Shown: positions 12,029 to 21,945 of the stretch, one piece after another
Position numbering within the stretch: the first letter of the stretch is position 1
How the letters are laid out: each line of letters opens with the position of its first letter
NCBI GenBank assembly: GCA_003599025.1
Contig: QZIL01000021.1
Span: 1-64,000 of the forward strand
Direction: 5' to 3'
From: Nitrospiraceae bacterium
GTDB taxonomy: Bacteria; Nitrospirota; Thermodesulfovibrionia; UBA6902
DNA: 64,000 nt
Made by a program: the position numbers and the translations under genes
Notes under the pieces: generated by a model
Database searches by the model: none
Told to the model about the DNA's origin: nothing
The model's input: only the letters and a program-made list of their open reading frames with translations

Positions 12029-12040
12029 AATATATCCTCC

Positions 12041-12307
12041 TTACTCGTTAGAATAATACACTTTTACGGTTATTACAATGATTTTATCATTTTCATCGGC
12101 AAAAACAGGTTCAACAGTTTTATATTTGTATATCTTCTGATTTACCATTGATACTTCGTTGTATTCAAACTTATGTTTCCGCTTAAATTTTCCGAGTTTT
12201 GCAGATTCCCATGTGCCTGAATTGATTGCTATAACAACTTCCTCTACTGACGCTCCCCTGAGAGACATCTGGGCTTTTGCATGGTCTGAAAATTTTATCT
12301 GTTTCAT
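12041..12307 (-). CDS. DUF4258-like protein
   Basis: FSDHAKAQMSLRGASVEEVVIAINSGTWE...KIIVITVKVYY. Confidence 0.75.
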   Translation of the reverse strand: MKQIKFSDHAKAQMSLRGASVEEVVIAINSGTWESAKLGKFKRKHKFEYNEVSMVNQKIYKYKTVEPVFADENDKIIVITVKVYYSNE

Positions 12308-12310
12308 ATT

Positions 12311-12760
12311 CTAATAATGCCCTGCATAAATCCCCGCAGCAATGGCAAACAGGCTCAGCCCCAGTACTACCCAGTGAAATATCTGAAGCGCGTTAAAGAC
12401 TGTTTTCATATCAGCCTGGGCTCCCGGCTTTGAGAAGAGTTTTTTGAATATCATCTTCTCCAGACCAAACAGAAGAGATGCGTAAACTACCCACAGTACG
12501 ATCATTATCCAGACGCCTGTACTGAATCCTTTTACTGAAAGCAGATACAGCCCTGACAGCCCGGCAAGTATGACCATGACCTTTGCGATTTTTCCGAACC
12601 TGTGCTCCACACCCTGAAACACCATTACCATTTCGAGTGATTTATCCATGCGCAGGATCATGGGAAAGGTCACGAGGGTCACAAAGGCCACCCCTCCGAT
12701 CCAGATAACAATAGACAACACATGAATGGTTAATGCAATTACATATTCCATGTCAGTCAC
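12311..12760 (-). CDS. Small integral membrane protein (CopD-like)
   Basis: Four predicted TM helices; HVLSIVIWIGGVAFVTLVTFP. Confidence 0.65.
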   Translation of the reverse strand: MTDMEYVIALTIHVLSIVIWIGGVAFVTLVTFPMILRMDKSLEMVMVFQGVEHRFGKIAKVMVILAGLSGLYLLSVKGFSTGVWIMIVLWVVYASLLFGLEKMIFKKLFSKPGAQADMKTVFNALQIFHWVVLGLSLFAIAAGIYAGHY

Positions 12761-14448
12761 ATCCTTTCCGGGGCGCTGACCCCGAGAATCTTCAGGCCTT
12801 CATCAAGCACAATTTTAACTCCCCTGCAAAGACTGAGCCTTGCAAGGGTAAGCCTGTTGTCCTCTGTTATGATCCTGTGTTTGTAGTAGTAAGCATGAAA
12901 CACACCGGCCAGCTCCTGCAGATAATAAGTGATCCTGTGAGGCTCGCAGGCAAGTGCCGCCCCCTCAAATACCATCGGATACTGAAGAAGCTTTTTGACA
13001 AGTAGGATTTCCTCCGGTTCTATTAATGCCGCAAGGTCTGTTCCCTCGATTTCTGAATTTTGAATTTTGAATTTTGAGTTTTGAATTCCAATGCCTTTCT
13101 CCTCCGCAAGTCGGAAGAGGCTCGATATCCGTGCGTAAGCGTACTGGACATAGAAAACCGGGTTCTCCGCTGACTGCTCTTTTGCTACATCAATGTCAAA
13201 TTCCAGTTGGCTGTCGGCTTTTCTTGTCAGAAAAATAAACTTGGTGATGTCCGGGCCGACCTCATCTATGACCTCTCTGAGGGTTATAAAGGCCCCTGCC
13301 CTTTTTGACATCTGCACCGGTACCCCATGTCTGAGAAGAGAGACCATCTGAATGAGTATCACCCTGAATTTCTCCTTCGGCAGATCAAAGGCCTCAAGTA
13401 CAGACCTGATCCTCGGGATGTAACCGTGATGGTCAGCACCCCATATATCAATAATTGTATCAAATCCCCTGTCAAGCTTGTCCTTGTGATAGCAGATGTC
13501 TGACGCAAAATAAGTATATTCACCGTCCTGCTTTTTCACTACCCTGTCTTTGTCATCTTCAAAACGGGTAGAACTGAACCACACCGCCCCGTCTTTGTCG
13601 TATATCAGGTCTTTTGCCCGGAGTGCATTTATTGCGCCTTCAACCTTGCCCTGCTCATGAAGCTCCTTTTCACTCTGCCAGTTGTCAAAGACAACGCCAA
13701 AATCCTTCAGGTCGCTTTCAAGGTTGGCAAGCATCATTTTATATGCATGATCTGTAACTGCTTCTCCGCATTCATCAAATGGAACTTTAAGATACAGGTC
13801 TCCATCATTTTTCTGTAAGTCTTTTGCAATGTCCGCAATATAATCGCCTTTGTAACCGTCTTCAGGAAAGGGCACATCGTTGCCATGTAACTGCTGATAG
13901 CGGGCATATACGGAACGGCCCAGCAGCTTTACCTGCAGGCCCGCATCATTAATATAGAACTCCTTCTGCACATCATATCCTGCAGCCTTCAGGATATTGC
14001 ACAGCGCGCTTCCTACAGCAGCACCCCTGCCATGCCCGATATGCAGCGGTCCTGTGGGGTTGGCGCTTACAAATTCTACCTGAATCCTGGCGCCCTTTCC
14101 AATGTCTGACCTCAGAGATGAATGCTCTTCTTCAAGGAGGGCCTGAAGGCCTTTGTGAAAGTATTCCTGTTTGAACCTGAAATTAATAAACCCCGGGCCT
14201 GCAATATCAACATTCTCAAAAAAGCCCGGCTGCTGCCCGGTTATCTCTGCAACGATCTCTTCTGCTATTTTTCGCGGGGGCTTTTTTAATAATCTGGCAA
14301 GCCTCATGGCAACCGTAATTGCGATGTCTCCCACTGACTCATCTCTGGGGATTTCAACCTCTATATCCGGAAGAGTTACACCCCATCCGGCGTTAAGACT
14401 TTCCAGTGCTTTCTGAACTCTATCGATGATATCCTGCTTCATGAACAA
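12757..14448 (-). CDS. argS: Arginyl-tRNA synthetase
   Basis: FVSANPTGPLHIGHGRGAAVGSAL, GADHHGYIPRI, QMVSLLRHGVPVQMSKRAG; C-terminal DALR domain. Confidence 0.97.
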   Translation of the reverse strand: MFMKQDIIDRVQKALESLNAGWGVTLPDIEVEIPRDESVGDIAITVAMRLARLLKKPPRKIAEEIVAEITGQQPGFFENVDIAGPGFINFRFKQEYFHKGLQALLEEEHSSLRSDIGKGARIQVEFVSANPTGPLHIGHGRGAAVGSALCNILKAAGYDVQKEFYINDAGLQVKLLGRSVYARYQQLHGNDVPFPEDGYKGDYIADIAKDLQKNDGDLYLKVPFDECGEAVTDHAYKMMLANLESDLKDFGVVFDNWQSEKELHEQGKVEGAINALRAKDLIYDKDGAVWFSSTRFEDDKDRVVKKQDGEYTYFASDICYHKDKLDRGFDTIIDIWGADHHGYIPRIRSVLEAFDLPKEKFRVILIQMVSLLRHGVPVQMSKRAGAFITLREVIDEVGPDITKFIFLTRKADSQLEFDIDVAKEQSAENPVFYVQYAYARISSLFRLAEEKGIGIQNSKFKIQNSEIEGTDLAALIEPEEILLVKKLLQYPMVFEGAALACEPHRITYYLQELAGVFHAYYYKHRIITEDNRLTLARLSLCRGVKIVLDEGLKILGVSAPERM

Positions 14449-14571
14449 TAAGTTTAAAGCTACCCAATAAGTAAGTCAACCGGCATGGAGGTCGCATGTA
14501 AAGGTCTTACGGCACTGCTGCTCTCCTGCTTAATGCAACATGAGGTTTGGATATATAATCCCAGAAAACAG

Positions 14572-14605
14572 AAAAACTCCTTGTGGTTAGCCACAGGGAG
14601 TTTTT
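14572..14605. terminator. Rho-independent terminator-like hairpin (probably bidirectional)
   Basis: aaaaactccttgtgg-ttag-ccacagggagttttt: 15-bp stem with one G-U pair, 4-nt loop and A/T tracts at both ends, just after the 14642-15682 gene. Confidence 0.85.
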
Positions 14606-14641
14606 CCGGTCCCCTAAGTCTGTCAGACATATGAGCTTTCT

Positions 14642-15682
14642 TCAGTCTGTCATTTCCCACCTGCGACCGTGTCTCGCGCCCCCAACCATAAGCATCCCTA
14701 TAATTCCAAAAATGATCGCCCCCTGTATAACAGCCTTGATACCTTCCAGCGGTTCCTGTGCATGGCTTATTACGATCGCACTTATCCCCATCGAGAAAGT
14801 CACAGAGCAAATAATAAGCACACTCCCCAGTGAATCAAACCCAACGTCCATCAATCTGTGATGGAAGTGGTCCTTACCTGCATACCTGAGCCACTCAATA
14901 ATGTTGCTGACCTTTTTTTCCCTTATCCGCATTATGGTCGTGAATGTCATGTCGAATATGGGAACCCCTAGGACCAGGAGAGGAACACTCAACCTTATAA
15001 CATTGTCACTTGCCCAATGGCCGATTACTGCGATACTGGCCAGCACAAACCCCATAAGGGTGCTTCCTGCATCTCCCAGAAACATTTTTTCCTGTTTAAA
15101 ATTGTGAGGCAGAAAACCCAAGCAGCTTGCCATCAGTATCAGGCTTAACATACAGATCATATCCTGCCCGGTCATATATGAAATCACGGCAAAACAGAGC
15201 GAACTTATAGCTGTAATACCGGCTGCCAATCCATCCAGCCCATCGAGGTAATTCACAGCATTGGTAATGCCCGCAATCCATATTATGGTCAGTAACACCT
15301 CTCCTGCTGTTCCAGCCGCAGTATTAGGTAAAAAATCGATACGGTAGCCTGAACAGATAATGATAAGGGACGCAGCCAGCTGGCCTGCCAGCCTGATGCT
15401 GCAGGATAGCCCCTTTTTATCGTCAATAATTCCCATGATAAATATTATCCCCGCGCCTGCTATCAGGGGGAGAAAGTAATGAAAGGATGTCAGATTAAAC
15501 AGGTGGCCTGATACCAGCCCGGCAAAAATTGCGGCACCTCCCAGAAGCGGCACCGGATGCTTGTGCGTCTTTCTGTGATCGGGGTTATCCAGGAAGTTGT
15601 ATCTTAATGCAATTTTTCTAATTAGAGGTGTTAAAAGCAATACCACCACGCAGGACGTTATCACGGGCATCAGCATATTCAC
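14642..15682 (-). CDS. MraY/WecA-family undecaprenyl-phosphate sugar-1-phosphate transferase
   Basis: DNPDHRKTHKHPVPLLGG, NAVNYLDGLDGLAAG, FLGDAGSTLMGF, DHFHHRL. Confidence 0.95.
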   Translation of the reverse strand: MNMLMPVITSCVVVLLLTPLIRKIALRYNFLDNPDHRKTHKHPVPLLGGAAIFAGLVSGHLFNLTSFHYFLPLIAGAGIIFIMGIIDDKKGLSCSIRLAGQLAASLIIICSGYRIDFLPNTAAGTAGEVLLTIIWIAGITNAVNYLDGLDGLAAGITAISSLCFAVISYMTGQDMICMLSLILMASCLGFLPHNFKQEKMFLGDAGSTLMGFVLASIAVIGHWASDNVIRLSVPLLVLGVPIFDMTFTTIMRIREKKVSNIIEWLRYAGKDHFHHRLMDVGFDSLGSVLIICSVTFSMGISAIVISHAQEPLEGIKAVIQGAIIFGIIGMLMVGGARHGRRWEMTD

Positions 15683-16322
15683 AATTATGTATCTCCTTTA
15701 GTATTCTTAAGGCCTTGAAGCCTTCTGCATATTTGACTCTTCCCTGGTATCCGCGAAAGTTGGCACAGGACCTGGCGCTCTCAAGGATGGTAAGGTCCTT
15801 GACCCTTGTCCGGTTGATCTGCGAAGCATGTGTGCTTAGAAGGTCCAGCTTTTTGTCCAGTACATCTCTGATATCAACAAATATATCAGGCTGAAAATTC
15901 TTGCTTGACGGCACCTCATAAAAAAGCACCTCTCTTACAAATCGCGTTGCGGAGATGGCGGCCTCTGCTGCAGTCCGGTGGTCCTGATGTGTGTCATCAA
16001 AATAGTTAATCAAAATAGAGTGCGGATCTGTTTCATTTATAACATCTTCAATTAGGGAGATTATTGTTCTTGTTGAGGGAAGGTCCGTGTCGCTGAAATT
16101 GCCCCAGAAGACTTTTTTCACATTGATCAGCTTCGCGGATTCCTCCTGTTCTTTTCTTCTGATCCAGCGTTCTCCTCCAACATCACCCATTGTCAGTATA
16201 AGAAGATAGATGTTATATCCTTTTTCAGCGTACTTCAGCAAGGTACCTCCACAGCCGAATTCAATATCGTCCGGATGACATCCTATGGCCAGAATATTAT
16301 TGCTATTTGAGCTGTAATTCAT
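15618..16322 (-). CDS. PIG-L family deacetylase
   Basis: AIGCHPDDIEFGCGGTL; YFDDTHQDHRTAAEAAISATR. Confidence 0.93.
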   Translation of the reverse strand: MNYSSNSNNILAIGCHPDDIEFGCGGTLLKYAEKGYNIYLLILTMGDVGGERWIRRKEQEESAKLINVKKVFWGNFSDTDLPSTRTIISLIEDVINETDPHSILINYFDDTHQDHRTAAEAAISATRFVREVLFYEVPSSKNFQPDIFVDIRDVLDKKLDLLSTHASQINRTRVKDLTILESARSCANFRGYQGRVKYAEGFKALRILKEIHNCEYADARDNVLRGGIAFNTSN

Positions 16323-17025
16323 GCGTTACCTCTTCTCCGATCAGAATTTGTTTGCTATACGGTCCTTCATTGAATAATAAATCCACACTTGACATGTATG
16401 GAATGAACGCACTTCCTTTTCCAGCATATTGCTGATGATATACAGGATGCTTAAACTTCTGATAGATTAATTTAATGCCTGCCCGGTCAAATTTATACTC
16501 TTCCAGGTAACCTCTGCCGCCTTCACCCGAAAGATATGCAGTGGCCTTGAATTTTTTACATATTTCTATGATGCGATCTGTTTTGGTAGCACTTATCCCA
16601 AGATTGTGCTCATAATAAAGGGGCGTCGTTATTTCAAGCTCTTTCAGAATATATTTCATCATATCTATGTTTATATGGACTAACCGTTCCGTTTCCCTTG
16701 ACAATATATCTTCAAAAAACGGGATGTAATCATTAAAATAAAGAGAGCTCTGATACCATGTTTTTATGCTGTTGAAATGTTTTTTGCGCCAGCCATTGCT
16801 GTTATCTATCAATACATCACATATTTTTTTCCTGCCTGTACCGCTGGATTGAACAGGCACTGTCAGCCACATCCATCCATCTTTTGTCCTGATTTTGTTT
16901 CTGTTCTGGAACTCTCTCTCTTTATACTGGACCTGGTCCAGAAAGACAAAGCAGTCGCTTTTGGCGATTTTGTCGAACAATCCCAACCATGGCATGTACT
17001 GAGGCTGATGCACTGATAAAATCAT
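16303..17025 (-). CDS. WbqC-family protein
   Basis: MILSVHQPQYMPWLGLFDKIAKSDCFVFLDQVQYKEREFQNRNKIRT. Confidence 0.92.
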   Translation of the reverse strand: MILSVHQPQYMPWLGLFDKIAKSDCFVFLDQVQYKEREFQNRNKIRTKDGWMWLTVPVQSSGTGRKKICDVLIDNSNGWRKKHFNSIKTWYQSSLYFNDYIPFFEDILSRETERLVHINIDMMKYILKELEITTPLYYEHNLGISATKTDRIIEICKKFKATAYLSGEGGRGYLEEYKFDRAGIKLIYQKFKHPVYHQQYAGKGSAFIPYMSSVDLLFNEGPYSKQILIGEEVTHELQLK

Positions 17026-17326
17026 TTTTTATTTACCTCCAGCAATGAAAATACATAAAGATAAATATTATCATCCTGAGATAAGTGTCTCATAATTGGT
17101 CTACTCCCCCTCTGATATTGATAAATCAACTTATGACCTGCCTATAGAAAAGCTAATCGGATTTGTTTAGATAAAATTAATAGGGGGATACTACCGAGCT
17201 ACAATGGGGGATTGAACTATTGATATGCTTGAAATGGGGAATTTCATTAATACGAATCAAAACTTGATCCTGGGATCGAGTTTGTTATGGATGGTTATAG
17301 TATTTATAAATCATCAACCATTGACT

Positions 17327-17407
17327 GTCATGCCCGAAGTCCTTAATCGGGCATCCAGTATCTATTAAAAAGACTCTGGATTCCCGCTCAACAGACTGCG
17401 GGAATGA
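17327..17407. repeat. Dispersed palindromic repeat
   Basis: gtcatgcccgaagtccttaatcgggcatccag...ggattcccgctcaacagactgcgggaatgac. Confidence 0.75.
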
Positions 17408-17453
17408 CACCTCTGATGTGTATAGCCTATTATGAGATTGTTAATTATTGCTG

Positions 17454-18608
17454 TCATCTGCACACCGATTCATATAAATCAGAAAAGCTTGCCACCATTC
17501 TCGATGCACTGAATTTATCGTCTGCCCAGAACCTTGCCATCTCACCCATTCTTTGCCTTTTGTCATTGTCTTCTATTAACGATATCAATGCCCGGGCCAG
17601 CCCGTCTGCATCACCGGGGGGGACCAGTATTCCGGTTTCCATGTCCTTTACTATCTCAGGTATTCCTCCAACCTTTGTTGCAACAACCGGTATGCCGCAG
17701 GCACCTGCCTCAATCAATGTCCTGCCGACTGCCTCATTAAGCGATGGCAATACCAGAATATCCAGACCCGGCAGTATTTCCGGGATGTCCTCTCTCCAGC
17801 CGGTAAAAGTGACGCGGTCGGATATTTTCAGCTCCCTGCACCTCGATTCCAGTTTGTACCTTAACGAACCTTCCCCGACCACCAGAAACTCTGCCTGAGG
17901 GCACTTCTCTGCCACAGAGACTGCGGCCTCAATAAAGTACCCCGGTCCCTTTATCTGCTCCAGCCTTCCTACCATTCCGACCAGAACCGAACCCGACTTA
18001 ATGCCTAATTTATCACGCCTGCCATTTTTATCAGCCTTTACATTCCTGTAAAGCTCCAGTTCGAGTCCGCTGTTGATAATATCGACTTTTTCAGGCCGCG
18101 CCACATTATAGGAAGACAGGTCTTTTTTCTCCAGGTCCGTGAGAGCGGTTATCCTGTCAGTAAAATGTGTAAGAAACCGTTCAGCCATAATTACTAATTT
18201 GCTCTTTGCAGGCCCGAAATACCCATAAAAGTTATGGCCGTGTGAAGTGTGAATTACACCCGCCCTTCCTGCAAGCCGGGCAGCGATCCTTCCTAGCGCT
18301 CCCGCCTTTGCAGTATGAGTGTGTACAATATCAAACTTCTCCTTCCTGAATAAACGATAGAGTCTGAATAATGCGATGATATCATCTAAAGGTTTCACAT
18401 CTCTCTGGAGTTGAGGGACGGTTATGACCCTGTTTTTAAATTCGGTAAGAAAATTTTCAGTCATTGAAGACGGGTTTTTTGAAGGCCCTGTTATTAAGGT
18501 TATATCAAACCTGTCAGGGTCAAGGGATTTGCACACCAGCCTGATTATGTCCGGTGATCCGCCCCAGTCAAGGCGTGTAATTACCTGTGCGATTTTAATT
18601 TTTTTCAT
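17454..18608 (-). CDS. Glycosyltransferase family 4
   Basis: HTHTAKAGALGRIAARLAG, VGEGSLRYKLESRCRELKI, NEAVGRTLIEAGACGIPVVATKVGGIPEIV. Confidence 0.93.
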   Translation of the reverse strand: MKKIKIAQVITRLDWGGSPDIIRLVCKSLDPDRFDITLITGPSKNPSSMTENFLTEFKNRVITVPQLQRDVKPLDDIIALFRLYRLFRKEKFDIVHTHTAKAGALGRIAARLAGRAGVIHTSHGHNFYGYFGPAKSKLVIMAERFLTHFTDRITALTDLEKKDLSSYNVARPEKVDIINSGLELELYRNVKADKNGRRDKLGIKSGSVLVGMVGRLEQIKGPGYFIEAAVSVAEKCPQAEFLVVGEGSLRYKLESRCRELKISDRVTFTGWREDIPEILPGLDILVLPSLNEAVGRTLIEAGACGIPVVATKVGGIPEIVKDMETGILVPPGDADGLARALISLIEDNDKRQRMGEMARFWADDKFSASRMVASFSDLYESVCR

Positions 18609-18653
18609 ATATGGCTTACCTTACAGTTTCATTACATTACTCATATGAGGCAT

Positions 18654-18807
18654 GCGGTTTTGACGGAAAAGCTTTACCTGCGATACCTTAGCGAGATTTA
18701 TTAACGCACAAATAATGTCTTTCCGGACTTCACCATGCGTTACGTCCTGCCGTTAATATTTATTCCCAATATCTCATCGCATTGTAAAGGTTTTACGGCA
18801 AGACCGC
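18654..18807 (-). ncRNA. Candidate structured leader element, copy A
   Basis: On the minus strand, GCGGUCUUGCCGUAAAACCUUUAC pairs with GUAAAGCUUUUCCGUCAAAACCGC; internal GCAGGACGUAACGCAUGGUG is shared with copy B at 39490-39659. Ends 45 nt upstream of the ATG at 18608. Confidence 0.5.
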
Positions 18808-18917
18808 TTGACTGATTTATGCAACATTAAGGTTAACATTATTAGCAAGAAGGGAAGCCTGGAGTATGTCTTCCACTTGACCCCTCTACTCCTTGACTCC
18901 TGCCTATTGACCCTCAG

Positions 18918-20075
18918 TTAATACCTGTACAATTCCGTACATCTTACACATGCGGGAAGCATTCTGTTTTCCCGCACAGTGCTGCGAAACCTGACCGCTT
19001 TTTCACTGTTCCACACTTCAGCAAAACTTTCCGCCCTCACATTCCCGAATGAGTAATCGAAGTTCAGGCATGGTCTCAGTTCTCCGTCAGGGAATATATA
19101 TCCTGTCATCCATGGACTTACACATCTGCCCTGTCCATTTGACGGGGCATATGAGGGATTAAGGTAATAATCATTAAGCTGCTCCTTCGAAAAATTGGGA
19201 TACATGTCTATAGGGAAGTCCGGTTTGCTTCTGGAGATGTCCTTAATCTTTGCATGCAGTGCTTCAGGATCAACTTGCGGCTCACAAACAAAGCCCTCCC
19301 AGTTTAAGGAAGAACAGTCAAGCATCCGGTCAAACTCAAGCTGCTTCTCCATTGTGTCCCTGTCAAGAAAAATAAGATTGTGAAAGGTAAGGGAGTTTGC
19401 CCTGATTTCCTCTGCCACGGTCACCATCTGTTCAAGATGCCGATAATTGTGCCGGTTTATAGTGCACTGCAGATTAATCAGGGGGGTTTTTGTCTTCATC
19501 TTTTCTTTCAGGTCTGTTACCTCTTTAAGGCCGTCCATAATCCTGCTGTACAGACCGGGCACCCCGCGTATTTCATCATGAAGCTCCATCCCCCCGTCAA
19601 CCGACACATTGAGTTCATCCAGCCCGCTCTCAACCAGCCCATGTCCATACCTGGATAGCATTGACCCGTTTGTAATCATCAGGCAGTGAAGTTCTTTTTT
19701 CTTAATATATCCTATCAGCTCATGGGCATGGCGATGCAGAAGCGGCTCTCCCCCGAACAGGGTAATATTAGGCCTGAAAGACGCAATGTCATCAATGATT
19801 TTTTTCATGTCTTCAACCGGCATATCAGCAGTCCTGTCCCCTGCGGGTTTATTTCTTGTGACACCCTGGTCCCCCCACTGTCCGCACATCCTGCAGCGCA
19901 GGTTGCATCGATGAGTCAAAAACAGGGTGACAGCTTCAGGCAGCCCCGCCTCTCCATTGCCGGCATAATATGCGTAATATGCCTTTGAACGTTTTGCCGC
20001 TACCTTACCTGCATATACAGGCTGGTTAAATATCTTGCCCAGAAATCTTCTGGAATTTCTCCACGGGATTTGCAT
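18918..20075 (-). CDS. Radical SAM protein with SPASM-like C-terminus
   Basis: LFLTHRCNLRCRMCGQWG (CX3CX2C); C-terminal GYIFPDGELRPCLNFDYSFGNVRAESFAEVW...ACVRCTELYRY. Confidence 0.92.
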   Translation of the reverse strand: MQIPWRNSRRFLGKIFNQPVYAGKVAAKRSKAYYAYYAGNGEAGLPEAVTLFLTHRCNLRCRMCGQWGDQGVTRNKPAGDRTADMPVEDMKKIIDDIASFRPNITLFGGEPLLHRHAHELIGYIKKKELHCLMITNGSMLSRYGHGLVESGLDELNVSVDGGMELHDEIRGVPGLYSRIMDGLKEVTDLKEKMKTKTPLINLQCTINRHNYRHLEQMVTVAEEIRANSLTFHNLIFLDRDTMEKQLEFDRMLDCSSLNWEGFVCEPQVDPEALHAKIKDISRSKPDFPIDMYPNFSKEQLNDYYLNPSYAPSNGQGRCVSPWMTGYIFPDGELRPCLNFDYSFGNVRAESFAEVWNSEKAVRFRSTVRENRMLPACVRCTELYRY

Positions 20076-21270
20076 GTTCAGTTCCTTTTATCTGTTTTGT
20101 AGAAGTAACCAGTCCGATTAATCTTCTTATGTCTTTTCCGGACAGCATGGAGTGAACCGGCAATGCTATGAGGTGATCGGCAAGATGCACGGCATTCGGA
20201 AAGGCATCCTTTTCATAGCCGAGATCATAGACGTGGTGCAAAGGATTTACATCCATGCTGGCGCTTTGTATCCCTGCCTGTTTAAGGGCAGCCTCGATCC
20301 TCTTCTTCCGGTCCATGTCTTTCACCATGATCGGAAGGCGGTTAAAGGAAGGTTCCATTGTTTCCCTTATTTCAGGAAGAACTATTCCCCTGTCATCTCT
20401 TAATGTGTTCATAATAGTTGCAGCACTATAATGCCGATCCAGGACTGATTGATTAAACCTCTTTAGAAGTGAGGCCCCTAATCCAGCCTGAACAGGCGTA
20501 TACTTAAAAACCGGGAAGTCATCAGGATATGTCTGATTTTTTGACGGACCCATAAACGGACAGGCAATGGTATAAAAAAGCGGCCTGAATAACATCGCCA
20601 GCACTATAAATTTAACAAAGAGAGAACACTCCTGAATAAATCCGGCGTCCTTGAAACCGCCAAGGGTTTTCTCGATGTCGTCTCTCAGTCTGTCTGAATT
20701 TACAATTAAGGCCCCTCCTCCGTAAGTAGGCAGGTGCTTCCCCCTGTTAAAGCTGAATATGGCGGCATCGGCAAAACTGCCGGTCAGCCGTCCGTCCACT
20801 TTTACGCCCATCGCCTGGGCACAATCCTCAACAAGAAAAACATCTTCAGGCAAATCATCCTTTATCTTCGCTATGTCACCAACAGGCATGCCGAACATGT
20901 GAACACAGACAACGCACAGGGTGTCGGATGTAACCGCTTCCCGCACGGTGTTAGCTGTCATGTTAAATTCCTTTCCCGATATGTCGCACAGCACCGGCTT
21001 GAGGCCGGCCTTCCTTATGGCAACAACAAGGCACCTTGCAGCATGGGCCGGAATGATCACCTCTCGCTTCAGAGATTTCGTTTTCAGAGACTGAAGAATG
21101 GTGTAAAAGGCTGCTGTACCTGAGTTGACGAGATATATTCGTCCTGATGGAATGAATGAAGAAAGGGTGGCCCCGAACCTTTCCCTGCTATTTCCTGATA
21201 AAAAATACAGCAGGCCGGAAACCATATCAGACAGGGTTATCCTGTAACCTATGACAGGTATCTTCAGCAT
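20026..21270 (-). CDS. DegT/DnrJ/EryC1-family PLP-dependent aminotransferase
   Basis: VNSGTAAFYTIL, VEDCAQAMGVKVDGRLTGSFADAAIFSFNRGKHLPTYGGGALI (PLP Lys). Confidence 0.9.
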   Translation of the reverse strand: MLKIPVIGYRITLSDMVSGLLYFLSGNSRERFGATLSSFIPSGRIYLVNSGTAAFYTILQSLKTKSLKREVIIPAHAARCLVVAIRKAGLKPVLCDISGKEFNMTANTVREAVTSDTLCVVCVHMFGMPVGDIAKIKDDLPEDVFLVEDCAQAMGVKVDGRLTGSFADAAIFSFNRGKHLPTYGGGALIVNSDRLRDDIEKTLGGFKDAGFIQECSLFVKFIVLAMLFRPLFYTIACPFMGPSKNQTYPDDFPVFKYTPVQAGLGASLLKRFNQSVLDRHYSAATIMNTLRDDRGIVLPEIRETMEPSFNRLPIMVKDMDRKKRIEAALKQAGIQSASMDVNPLHHVYDLGYEKDAFPNAVHLADHLIALPVHSMLSGKDIRRLIGLVTSTKQIKGTEHANPVEKFQKISGQDI

Positions 21271-21945
21271 TTATTTTTTAACGCCTTCAAACATGATAAT
21301 CGGGGCCATTGGCTTTAAAGGGAAAAACAGGGGTCTCTCACGCACGATTTCAAACCCTGCATTTTTCAGGATGACGCGTATTTCCGCAGGCTTGTATGTG
21401 CTGAGATTGAGGTTTCTGCTGGTCGCATCGTAGTACTTTGCGAGTTTGTACTTCACGACAAGAAAAGGGTTCAGTGAATTACGGATGTCAAAGATAATCC
21501 TGCTGCCCTTTTTGCATACTCTTGCTATTTCATTTAAGGAGCTGCTAACTTTTGCAATAGAATCCATATTGAGGAATACGTTTATACAGACTACCTTATC
21601 GAAGAAGGCATCCTCAAAAGGCAGATCGGATGCATCTGCCCTCCGCAACGTTACGCCAGGCCGCAGCTGATTTAATCTCCTCTCCGACTTTGATAATGCC
21701 TCGTCCCACTGGTCAACTCCAAAGATCTCCAGTCCGGGAAATGCCTTTATGAGACCGGCAAGGAACAACCCCTCTCCGCAGCCTACTTCAAGAAGCCGCC
21801 CTTTCTGCATTGCGCACATGTCCTGGGCGGTCTGCCGCACCAGATACTGCCAGTAGCCTGAGGAATATTCTCCCCTTTCCTCAGGCTTTGACATTGCCTG
21901 GTGAAGACGGTAATACATTTTTTCAATTGACATAAACTTTTCCAT
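21271..21945 (-). CDS. Class I SAM-dependent methyltransferase
   Basis: GRLLEVGCGEGLFLAGL; LRRADASDLPFEDAFFDKVVCINVFLNM. Confidence 0.9.
   Translation of the reverse strand: MEKFMSIEKMYYRLHQAMSKPEERGEYSSGYWQYLVRQTAQDMCAMQKGRLLEVGCGEGLFLAGLIKAFPGLEIFGVDQWDEALSKSERRLNQLRPGVTLRRADASDLPFEDAFFDKVVCINVFLNMDSIAKVSSSLNEIARVCKKGSRIIFDIRNSLNPFLVVKYKLAKYYDATSRNLNLSTYKPAEIRVILKNAGFEIVRERPLFFPLKPMAPIIMFEGVKK

Noticed and set aside
14492-14545. Possible third, partial copy of the 18.7/39.5 kb structured element upstream of argS (gtcgcatgtaaaggtcttacggca...aatgcaaca)
   Set aside because: Only the 5'-half motif is recognisable; the 3' stem partner and the GCAGGACGUAAC core are not convincing, so it may be a decayed copy or chance.
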